DNA of 18,229 nucleotides from Actinomycetota bacterium. GTDB taxonomy: Bacteria; Actinomycetota; UBA4738. Location of the stretch: the NCBI GenBank assembly GCA_005888465.1, contig VAYJ01000003.1, forward strand, positions 1 through 18,229, read 5' to 3'. The notes beneath the pieces were generated by a model. It was given only the letters and a program-made list of their open reading frames with translations, made no database searches and was not told the DNA's origin. The position numbers and the translations under genes are program-made. Shown here one piece after another: positions 1-7,998 of the stretch; the first letter of the stretch is position 1; every line of letters starts with the position of its first letter.

Positions 1-625
1 CGGCTCGCGAACGCGCCTCAGCGACAGCCCGCGCCCCCGCGACCGTCTCGCCCCGAAACGAGCCGGCGATCTCCGACGACACGCGCTCGACGTCGGCTGC
101 AGTGACTCCGGCGGGCAGCTCCATCACACGCTTCTCCACGCGGCTGCTCTCGAACACCAGGAGCAGCAGCGTCCCCGACCCCACGCTCACCAGCTCCGCG
201 CGCGCGATCGCCTCCTGCCGCGGGCTCGGCGCGAGCGCCAGCGACGCGTAGCGAGTGAGGTTCGACAGCAGGAGCGTGGTTCCCCGGAGGATCGCGTCGA
301 TGTCCTCGAGCGCCTCGTCGAAGAAGTGCACGATCGCCCGGCGCTCGGCATCGCGCAGACGCGTCCGGGCCGGCAGCAGGTCGACGTAGTAGCGGTAGGC
401 AAGGTCGGTCGGCGCGCGGCCAGCGGACGTGTGCGGCTGCGTCAGATACCCGAGCTCCTCGAGAGCCGCGAGCTCGTTTCGGATCGTGGCCGAGCTGACC
501 GAGAGCCCGGACTCCGTCGCGAGCGCCTCGCTCCCGACCGGCTCGCCGGTGTGGATGTAGTGACGAACGAGGGCGCGAAGGATCGCCACCTTGCGCTCGC
601 TCAGCTGGGTCTGTCCGGCCATCAT
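1..625 (-). CDS. hrcA: Heat-inducible transcription repressor HrcA (5' part, truncated by window edge)
   Basis: HrcA represses class I heat-shock genes by binding CIRCE. About 208 N-terminal residues are present (the family is usually about 340); the C-terminus lies beyond position 1. The N-terminus reads LSERKVAILRALVRHYIHTG, then EPVGSEAL, SSATIRNELAALEELGYL and QPHTSAGRAPT, which is the classic HrcA winged-helix region, followed by YRYYVD. Two tandem ATGs (625 and 622) lie next to a GGAGG at 626-630, so the exact start is uncertain by one codon; the Shine-Dalgarno spacing is unusually short for either. A near-perfect CIRCE lies 11 bp upstream, so autoregulation is expected. In Actinomycetota dnaJ usually follows hrcA, but that is outside the window. 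The family call is very secure. Confidence 0.95.
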   Translation of the reverse strand, partial: MMAGQTQLSERKVAILRALVRHYIHTGEPVGSEALATESGLSVSSATIRNELAALEELGYLTQPHTSAGRAPTDLAYRYYVDLLPARTRLRDAERRAIVHFFDEALEDIDAILRGTTLLLSNLTRYASLALAPSPRQEAIARAELVSVGSGTLLLLVFESSRVEKRVMELPAGVTAADVERVSSEIAGSFRGETVAGARAVAEARSRA

Positions 626-636
626 CCTCCATCCGG

Positions 637-663
637 TTAGCACTCTCCCGTTCGGAGTGCTAG
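637..663 (-). promoter_or_regulatory. CIRCE operator (HrcA binding site)
   Basis: TTAGCACTC, a 9-nt spacer, then GAGTGCTAG. This matches the CIRCE consensus TTAGCACTC-N9-GAGTGCTAA at 17 of 18 arm positions; only the last base differs. It sits between the hrcA start and the -10 candidate at 675-680, so bound HrcA would cover the start of transcription. Confidence 0.96.
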
Positions 664-674
664 ACCTGCCGACC

Positions 675-680
675 ACGATA
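675..680 (-). promoter_or_regulatory. Candidate -10 box of hrcA
   Basis: TATCGT on the minus strand, preceded by TG. Transcription would begin near 668, directly before the CIRCE element, the usual arrangement for HrcA repression. No convincing -35 hexamer is seen. The 664-714 gap also holds a 5-bp stem (690-694 with 704-708) downstream of hemW with no T-tract. Confidence 0.45.
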
Positions 681-714
681 CAGGACATCGGCGCGGAAGC
701 CCGGCGCCCGCAGA

Positions 715-1811
715 TCAGAGGCTCAGGGTCAGTTCGTTCGCGAGGAGCATGCCCCGGTCGGTGAGGGCAACGTGGCCGTTGCGGCTGACCGCCAGGCCGT
801 CGGCGACGAACCGATCGGCGCGGGCCGGGTCGAGCCATTCCTTGGGCACGCCGTCGGCGGTGCGAAGGCCGAGGAGGAGCCGTTCGAGGCCCCGCTCCTC
901 ATCGGTGAGGTGCTCCTCGCCGCCCGTCGGGAGCTGGCCGGACGCAACCAGCTCCAGGTACTCCTGTGGCGGGCGGACGTTCCACCAACGCCGCGCGTCG
1001 CGGAACGAATGCGCGCCGGCGCCGAGGCCGAGATACGGTCGACCATCCCAGTAGCCCAGGTTGTGGACGCACCGGTGACCAGGCTTGGCCCAGTTCGAGA
1101 CCTCGTAGTGCTCGTAGCCCGCGGCGCCGAGGGCTGAACAGGTCAGGTCGTACATCTCGGCCTGGAGGTCGGGGTCGGGCGGAGGGACCAGGCCGGCTGC
1201 GACCTTGCGACCGAGCGGCGTCGCGGGCTCGATCGTAAGCGCGTAGCAGGATAGGTGCTCGGGACCCATGGCGATCGCTTCGTCGAGCGTTCGCTGCCAC
1301 GAGTCGAGCGATTCGCCGTGGGCGCCGTAGATCAGATCGAGGTTCACGTCGCTGGGGCCTGCGGCGCGGGCCGCTGTGAACGCGGCGCGAGCCGACTGGG
1401 GTGAGTGAATGCGTTCGAGTGAGTCGAGGACCACGGGATCGAACGACTGCACGCCCATCGACAGGCGCGTCACGCCGGCCTCGAGGAGACCGACCAGATA
1501 CGGCTCGTCCACGGTGTCGGGATTCGCCTCGGACGTGACTTCGGCGGTCGGCTCGAGGGCGAAGGACTCGCGCAGGTGGGCGATCAGACCGGCGATTGTC
1601 TTCGACGGCATCGTGGTTGGCGTGCCGCCGCCCAGGAACATGGAGACGAACGTCGCGCCGCTCCATTCGGGTGACGTGAGTCGGGCCTCGGCGCGCAGCG
1701 ACTCAACGTAGCGGCCGGCGAGGTGATCGAGCCCCGCGTACGTGTTGAAGTCGCAGTAGCCGCAGCGCGTGAGGCAGAACGGGACATGCACGTAGAGGCC
1801 GGCGCGCTCCG

Positions 1812-1815
<4 letters not shown>
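715..1815 (-). CDS. hemW: Radical SAM heme chaperone HemW (HemN-like)
   Basis: A 366-residue cytoplasmic radical SAM protein, normal for HemW, which binds heme and is thought to deliver it to haem proteins. It was long misannotated as oxygen-independent coproporphyrinogen oxidase HemN. The cluster motif is C14-x3-C18-x2-C21-D-F23; the Phe after the last cysteine (C-x3-C-x2-C-x-F) separates HemW from true HemN, which has a fourth Cys there. FLGGGTPT follows, the SAM-binding glycine motif, and later MGVQSF and SCYALTIEPATPL, also typical. The reading frame stays open far upstream over lepA, but ATG 1815 is chosen because it overlaps the lepA stop as ATGA and has GGGGGAG about 6 nt upstream. It is thus translationally coupled to lepA. 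Confidence 0.95.
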
Positions 1816-3632
<1,817 letters not shown>

Positions 3633-3639
3633 GGACGTT

Positions 3640-3645
3640 AGGGTA
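3640..3645 (-). promoter_or_regulatory. Candidate leaderless -10 box of lepA
   Basis: TACCCT (TANNNT class) on the minus strand, separated from the GTG start at 3632 by 7 nt. The predicted transcription start coincides with the start codon. It is back to back with the rpsT -10 box in the same 41-bp gap. No good -35 is seen. Confidence 0.5.
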
Positions 3646-3659
3646 CGCGGTGACGCTGC

Positions 3660-3665
3660 TACAAT
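3660..3665 (+). promoter_or_regulatory. Candidate leaderless -10 box of rpsT
   Basis: TACAAT, one mismatch from TATAAT, 8 nt before the rpsT GTG at 3674. There is no Shine-Dalgarno in between, so the mRNA would start at or next to the initiation codon. The -35 region is weak (TTAGGG at 3638-3643, 16-nt spacer). Confidence 0.55.
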
Positions 3666-3673
3666 CGGCCGCC

Positions 3674-3925
3674 GTGGCCAACATCAAGTCGCAGATCAAG
3701 CGCAACCGTCAGAACGCCGGGCGGCAGCTGCGCAACAAGGCGATCCGGTCCTCGCTCAAGACCTCGGCCAAGCGCGTCCAGGCAGCCGAGGGTGATGACC
3801 TGACGCAGGAGGTTCGCCGCGCGACGCGTGAGCTCGACCGCGCCGCGTCCAAGGGCGCGATCCACAAGCGGGCCGCCGCCCGCCGCAAGTCGCGCCTGAC
3901 CCGCGCGGCCGCCGCTACCGACTAA
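3674..3925 (+). CDS. rpsT: 30S ribosomal protein S20
   Basis: An 83-residue basic protein that binds 16S rRNA in the 30S subunit. The N-terminus, ANIKSQIKRNRQNAGRQLRN, and the pattern up to GAIHKRAAARRKSRLTR are diagnostic for S20. A longer frame begins at 3650, but GTG 3674 gives the family's standard M-A-N-I-K-S start and lies 8 nt after a TACAAT box, so 3674 is chosen. It is the only plus-strand gene in the core block. Its 3' end overlaps the holA 3' end by 11 bp (convergent), and it is divergent from lepA. Confidence 0.97.
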   Translation: MANIKSQIKRNRQNAGRQLRNKAIRSSLKTSAKRVQAAEGDDLTQEVRRATRELDRAASKGAIHKRAAARRKSRLTRAAAATD

Positions 3926-4889
3926 CCCGAACGGGCAGGTCCAGCGCGGCCGTCTCGTCCCCGGCCATCACCGCGACGAGCGACGGGAGCAGCACCTCGC
4001 CGCTCCACCCACCTTTCAACGCGCGGTCCGAGTCGACCACCAGCGCGTGGAGCCGGATCAGCTCCTCCAGCCCGGTTCGGCGCGCCTGGTCACGGTAGCG
4101 CCGTGCCTGCCAGTCGAACCGGAGGTTCGCGGCCGCGGCCACCTCAGAGGAGGACATGCGGGGTGGCAGGCTCGCCACTCGGATGAGGTCGCGGAGCCGC
4201 GACGCGATGCCCCCGAGGATCAGGAGCGGGTCCTCGCCCGCGGCGAGGAGCGCCCGAAGCGTGCGGAGAGCCGGACCGAGCTGTTGGGAGAATGCCTGGT
4301 CGCACAGGTCCCACACCCGGCTTTCGCCGAGGCCTTGGAACTGGGTGCGAACCTCGTCGGGCCCGATCTCGCGCCCGGGATAGGCCGACCCGAGCTGCGC
4401 GACCGACTGGTCCAGGACCGACGCGGTCTCACCCACCGCGCCGACGAGGGCAGTGGCGCCGGCAGGCGTGAGGGTGACCCGATGCACCCGAGCGCGCTCG
4501 AGGACCCACGCGGGGAGGTCCTGGCGCTTGAGCGCAACCTGCTTGGACAGCCCTCCGGCCTGCTGGACCGCCTTCGCGAGGGGAGGCGCCGACCTGGCCT
4601 TCGAGACGAGCGTGAGCACGCAGAGCGCGTCCGGCGAGGGCGTCTGTAAGTAGGCGCGAAGCTCGCGGACGCCGGCCTCGGGGAGCCCCTGGCACCCCGA
4701 GACGAGAAGCGCTCGCCGCTCGCCCCAGAGCGACGGCGTCGACAGGTCGGACGTCTCGCCTCCCTGCCAGGCGCGCGCGTCGACTTCCGTGGCGCGGGCC
4801 TCCTGACCCTCGAGGAACGCGAGCGCGGCGAGGCGCAGGAGGTATTCGTCCTCGCCCCAGAAGATGGCACCGGTCGGCGGGTTCGCCAC
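3915..4889 (-). CDS. holA: DNA polymerase III subunit delta
   Basis: A 324-residue HolA, near the usual length. The delta subunit opens the beta sliding clamp within the clamp loader. Visible signatures are FWGEDEYLL at residues 10-18 (family pattern: G-x-D-x-Y-L near the N-terminus), then the central GAVGETASVLDQSVAQLGS and the C-terminal collar region QQLGPALRTLRALLAAGEDP, LILGGIASRLRDLI and LRFDWQARRYRDQARR. Its position between comEC and rpsT is the conserved actinobacterial one. It starts at GTG 4889 with no Shine-Dalgarno but with TACAAT 6 nt upstream. It follows comEC by 22 bp, so it may be read both through comEC and from its own promoter. Confidence 0.93.
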   Translation of the reverse strand: MANPPTGAIFWGEDEYLLRLAALAFLEGQEARATEVDARAWQGGETSDLSTPSLWGERRALLVSGCQGLPEAGVRELRAYLQTPSPDALCVLTLVSKARSAPPLAKAVQQAGGLSKQVALKRQDLPAWVLERARVHRVTLTPAGATALVGAVGETASVLDQSVAQLGSAYPGREIGPDEVRTQFQGLGESRVWDLCDQAFSQQLGPALRTLRALLAAGEDPLLILGGIASRLRDLIRVASLPPRMSSSEVAAAANLRFDWQARRYRDQARRTGLEELIRLHALVVDSDRALKGGWSGEVLLPSLVAVMAGDETAALDLPVRVSR

Positions 4890-4895
4890 GCCGCG

Positions 4896-4901
4896 ATTGT
4901 A
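4896..4901 (-). promoter_or_regulatory. Candidate leaderless -10 box of holA
   Basis: TACAAT on the minus strand, 6 nt before the GTG at 4889, inside the 22-bp comEC-holA gap. The coding strand here carries CCTCCCTCC, the opposite of a Shine-Dalgarno, so leaderless initiation is the better explanation. Confidence 0.5.
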
Positions 4902-4911
4902 GGAGGGAGGC

Positions 4912-7224
4912 TCAGCCGTGCGCGGGGCTCACGAAGACCTGCCCATGGGCGAACGTCACCGTCACGTCACCGGAACGGTCGGTCCGATAGACGCGCATGC
5001 CGTCCGCGGCGAGCTCAGCGAGGACGCCGGGGACAGGGTGCCCGTACCGGTTGGGACCTACGCTCACGACAGCGACGCGGCCGTGGACGGCTTCGAAGAA
5101 CGTCGGGAGCGAGGTGTCGCCGCCGTGGTGGGGCACCTTGAGCACCAAGGTCACGAGCTCGGGTGAGTCGTCGCGCAGGAGATCGGTCTGCGATGGCTGC
5201 TCGGCGTCACCGGGAAACAGGACGGTGGCCCAACCGTCGGAGACGCGCAGGATCATCGAGTCGTTGTTGGGATCGGAGTTCGTACCCGTGAAGCAGCGCT
5301 CCGGTCCCAGCACGTCCAACCTGACGTCGCCGACACGGAGCACCGTTCCGGGACCGGGGTGTTGGAAGGGCACGTGGTGGTCGCGGACCGCCCGCAGGAA
5401 GTCCGCGTAGTAAGGGGAGTCGCCCGGGCATCCCGGATCGATCGCGAGCCCGACCGGGAATCGGGTGAGGACCGCCGGAAGGCCCGCCACGTGATCGGCG
5501 TGCGGATGCGTCGCGACCATGAGGTCAAGACGCCGAACGCCGAGGGCAGCCAGCTTGCGGGCGACCTCCTCGGGGTCCGGCCCGCCGTCGATCAGGATGG
5601 CCGCCCCCGCTGGCGACCGGACGAGCGCTGCGTCTCCCTGACCGACGTCGAAGAACGTGATCGTGAGCGTCGAGGGCGAGCCGGCCCCGAGGGCGGAGGA
5701 CCAGACGAAGAGCGGCACGACCACGGCAATTGAGACCAGCACGGGGCCGCGCAGGCGAGGGCGGGCACGGACCAGCCACGCGAGGAGGACGACCGCCGCG
5801 AGGCCGCCGGCGAGCGTGAGCAGGCCGCCAGGGTTGGATGTCAGCGACGGGAGCGGCGAACGAGCGAGCCGGTCGGCGAGGCCCTGCAGATACGAGAGCG
5901 GGAGGAGCGCCGCCAACCCGATGAGGGCACCGGCGGGCCGAACGGCGAGGCCGACGGCAGCCGCGGCGAGCCCGAGGATCATCCCAGGCCCCACGGCCGG
6001 GAACGCGAGGAGGTTCGCGGGCAGGGTGACCGTCGGGACGACGCCGAAGTGGTACAGGAGGAGCGGCGTCACGCCGGCCTGGGCGCCGAGGGTGGTGCCC
6101 GCGGCGAGCGCGAGCCATCGAGGCAGGAACCGGAGACGCTCCGCGAACGGCCCCGCGAGCAGAGCCATTCCCACCGTTGCGGCCACCGAGAGCTGGAAGC
6201 CGATCGCGTACACGAGCGTCGGGTCGAGTCCGATCAGCAGCAGCACCGCGGCTCCGACGATCGCCGGGGGGCTCCGCGGGCGGCCGAGGAACACCCCGAG
6301 CATGGTGAGGCCGGCCATCAGCGCCGCTCGGAGGACCGAGGGCTCCGCTCGCGTGAGGACGACGAAGAACGCCGTGGCACCGAGGCCGAGCGTCAGCCGG
6401 CCTCGCCGCCCGAGTCCCGCCAGCATCCCGAGCCCCATGATCGGCGCGAGGAACATCGCCACGTTCTCGCCGGAGACCGCGGTCAAGTGCGACAGCCCGG
6501 TCGCGCGGAAGTCCTCGTCCGTTCGGGCATCGATCATCGATGTGTCCCCGAGCGCAAGCCCCATCACCAGGCCCGCGTCGTGCCGCGGCAGGACGCGGCG
6601 AAGGGATCGAGCGAGCGTTGAGCGCAGCGCGTCGGCGGCGCGGACCAACCACGACGAGGGCGGTCCGCGCCGTATCACCCGGTCTGCCTGGAGCGCGCCG
6701 GCAAGCCCTCGCTGGCGAAGGAACTCGCCGAACGAGCCTCGCGTCGAGGTGAGCAGACCAACGGCTTCGATCCGGTCGCCCTCGCCGATCCGCGGCACCT
6801 CGCCGCGGCCTTCGACCCAGAGCGCGTCGTGGGTTCGGATGACCGAGGAGCCGCCCGAGCCCATCAGCTCGACCAGGTCCACGCTCACTGTGGCCGTCCA
6901 GCCAACGGCCCGAGCCCGCGGATCCGAGGCCATCGAGCCGGTGACGCGGACCGTTCGAGCCCGAAGCTGGGCGAGCGGCGACTCCGAGAGTCGAAGGAGG
7001 TGCAGCGACTCCCAGCCCACGCCGAGGGCGAGGAACGACACGGCGAGGCCCGCGATCGTGAGCACCCGGCCGCCCCGGCGTCTCACCGTCCACGTGAGCG
7101 CTGCCATACCGACCGCCAGGAGCCCCCACGACGCTCCGGCTCCGAGTCCGTTCGACCCGAGCCCCGCCAGGACGATCCCGTACCAGAACGCCGCCGCCGC
7201 CCCGGTGAGCGTCCAGCCGGCCAT
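4912..7224 (-). CDS. comEC: ComEC/Rec2 DNA-uptake channel protein
   Basis: A 770-residue inner-membrane protein that passes single-stranded DNA into the cytoplasm during natural transformation. The order is as expected: N-terminal membrane segments and an OB-like region (about 1-200), the Competence domain with GLALGDTSMID, FRATGLSHLTAVSGENVAMF and many hydrophobic helices (about 215-510), then a metallo-beta-lactamase domain (about 525-770) with FFDVGQGDAALV, ILIDGG and the metal ligands H573-P-H575-A-D577-H578. The metal site looks intact, so a nuclease role for this domain is plausible. ATG 7224 is 2 bp after the comEA stop, so the two are coupled. holA follows. Confidence 0.95.
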   Translation of the reverse strand: MAGWTLTGAAAAFWYGIVLAGLGSNGLGAGASWGLLAVGMAALTWTVRRRGGRVLTIAGLAVSFLALGVGWESLHLLRLSESPLAQLRARTVRVTGSMASDPRARAVGWTATVSVDLVELMGSGGSSVIRTHDALWVEGRGEVPRIGEGDRIEAVGLLTSTRGSFGEFLRQRGLAGALQADRVIRRGPPSSWLVRAADALRSTLARSLRRVLPRHDAGLVMGLALGDTSMIDARTDEDFRATGLSHLTAVSGENVAMFLAPIMGLGMLAGLGRRGRLTLGLGATAFFVVLTRAEPSVLRAALMAGLTMLGVFLGRPRSPPAIVGAAVLLLIGLDPTLVYAIGFQLSVAATVGMALLAGPFAERLRFLPRWLALAAGTTLGAQAGVTPLLLYHFGVVPTVTLPANLLAFPAVGPGMILGLAAAAVGLAVRPAGALIGLAALLPLSYLQGLADRLARSPLPSLTSNPGGLLTLAGGLAAVVLLAWLVRARPRLRGPVLVSIAVVVPLFVWSSALGAGSPSTLTITFFDVGQGDAALVRSPAGAAILIDGGPDPEEVARKLAALGVRRLDLMVATHPHADHVAGLPAVLTRFPVGLAIDPGCPGDSPYYADFLRAVRDHHVPFQHPGPGTVLRVGDVRLDVLGPERCFTGTNSDPNNDSMILRVSDGWATVLFPGDAEQPSQTDLLRDDSPELVTLVLKVPHHGGDTSLPTFFEAVHGRVAVVSVGPNRYGHPVPGVLAELAADGMRVYRTDRSGDVTVTFAHGQVFVSPAHG

Positions 7225-7226
7225 CC

Positions 7227-7877
7227 CTAGACGGTCACCAGGTCGCGAAGGTCAGCCAGCCGCTGGTCACCGATCCCGGACACGTTCAGCAGGTCGTCGA
7301 CCGACGAGAAGGGCCCATGCTGCTCCCGGTAGTCGATGATGCGCTGCCCGAGCGTGGAGCCGATCCCCGGCAAGGTGTCGAGCTCCTCGAGCGAGGCGGT
7401 GTTGATGTTGACGAGTCCTCCTCCCGGCCCCGACGCGCCCCCGGCGCCGCTCACCGAGCTTCCGGACCCGACCGTCGATCCGCGCTTGCCGATCACGACC
7501 TGTTCGCCGTCGGTGAGGAGCGCCGCCAGGTTGATGCTCGTCAGGTCCGCGCCCGGGCGCGCGCCGCCGGCCCGTTGGAGCGCATCGACGACCCGGGAGC
7601 CGACCGGCAGCTCGTAGACGCCCGGCGAACGCACCCATCCCGCGACATCCACCACCACCACGCCGGGCGAGGGCGACGGCGTCGCGACGGCTCCAGGAGG
7701 TGACGCGAATGCGGGCGCGGTTCGTCCCACCGCCGCCTCGACGCGGACCTGGCTGGGAAGGGAACGCACGTACCAGAGGACGCCGCCGCCGACCACGAGC
7801 GCGGCGAGCACCAAGAGGCCGGCGAGCTCGCGCGCCTGGAGCTCCCGCAATCGTTCCCGGATCGATTCCCCGTCCAC
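7227..7877 (-). CDS. comEA: ComEA-like DNA receptor (SLBB + helix-hairpin-helix)
   Basis: About 216 residues. A membrane anchor (ELAGLLVLAALVVGGGVLWY, residues about 17-36) is followed by a linker and an SLBB domain (VVVDVAGWVRSPGVYELP, then SRVVDALQRAGGA and INLAALLTDGEQVVI). After a Gly/Ser-rich linker comes the C-terminal double HhH: VNINTASLEELDTLPGIGST, then RIIDYREQHGPF and VDDLLNVSGIGDQRLADLR. This is the standard Gram-positive ComEA layout for binding dsDNA outside the membrane. GTG 7877 is preferred because it has GGCGGGGG just upstream and gives a short cytoplasmic tail; GTG 7913 is possible and would add 12 residues. It is coupled to comEC downstream. Confidence 0.93.
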   Translation of the reverse strand: MDGESIRERLRELQARELAGLLVLAALVVGGGVLWYVRSLPSQVRVEAAVGRTAPAFASPPGAVATPSPSPGVVVVDVAGWVRSPGVYELPVGSRVVDALQRAGGARPGADLTSINLAALLTDGEQVVIGKRGSTVGSGSSVSGAGGASGPGGGLVNINTASLEELDTLPGIGSTLGQRIIDYREQHGPFSSVDDLLNVSGIGDQRLADLRDLVTV

Positions 7878-7940
7878 CGCGCCCCCGCCGATCGACGAAC
7901 ATCGAGACCGCACGACCGCCGGGGGGCGGGGCCGACCGGC

Positions 7941-7946
7941 ACGCTA
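7941..7946 (-). promoter_or_regulatory. Possible -10 box of comEA
   Basis: TAGCGT on the minus strand, the only TANNNT in the gap between leuS and comEA. Transcription would start near 7934. No clear -35 is seen. I see no strong terminator for leuS in this gap. Confidence 0.25.
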
Positions 7947-7998
7947 CCAGCGCTCCGTTCGCGACGCAGTGAATTCGGTCACACGGGGAGAAGTTCCC

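Noticed and set aside
690..708. Intrinsic terminator after hemW
   Set aside because: A 5-bp stem with a 9-nt loop and no T-tract, overlapping the likely hrcA promoter; too weak.
4918..5166. A plus-strand frame with AGGAGGGAGG upstream, antisense to the comEC 3' end
   Set aside because: The G-rich tract is the complement of the comEC-holA junction; the peptide is low-complexity and lies fully over a well-conserved metallo-beta-lactamase domain.
5657..7339. A long plus-strand open frame opposite comEC
   Set aside because: Arg/Pro/Ser-rich shadow of comEC, typical of high-GC complement strands.
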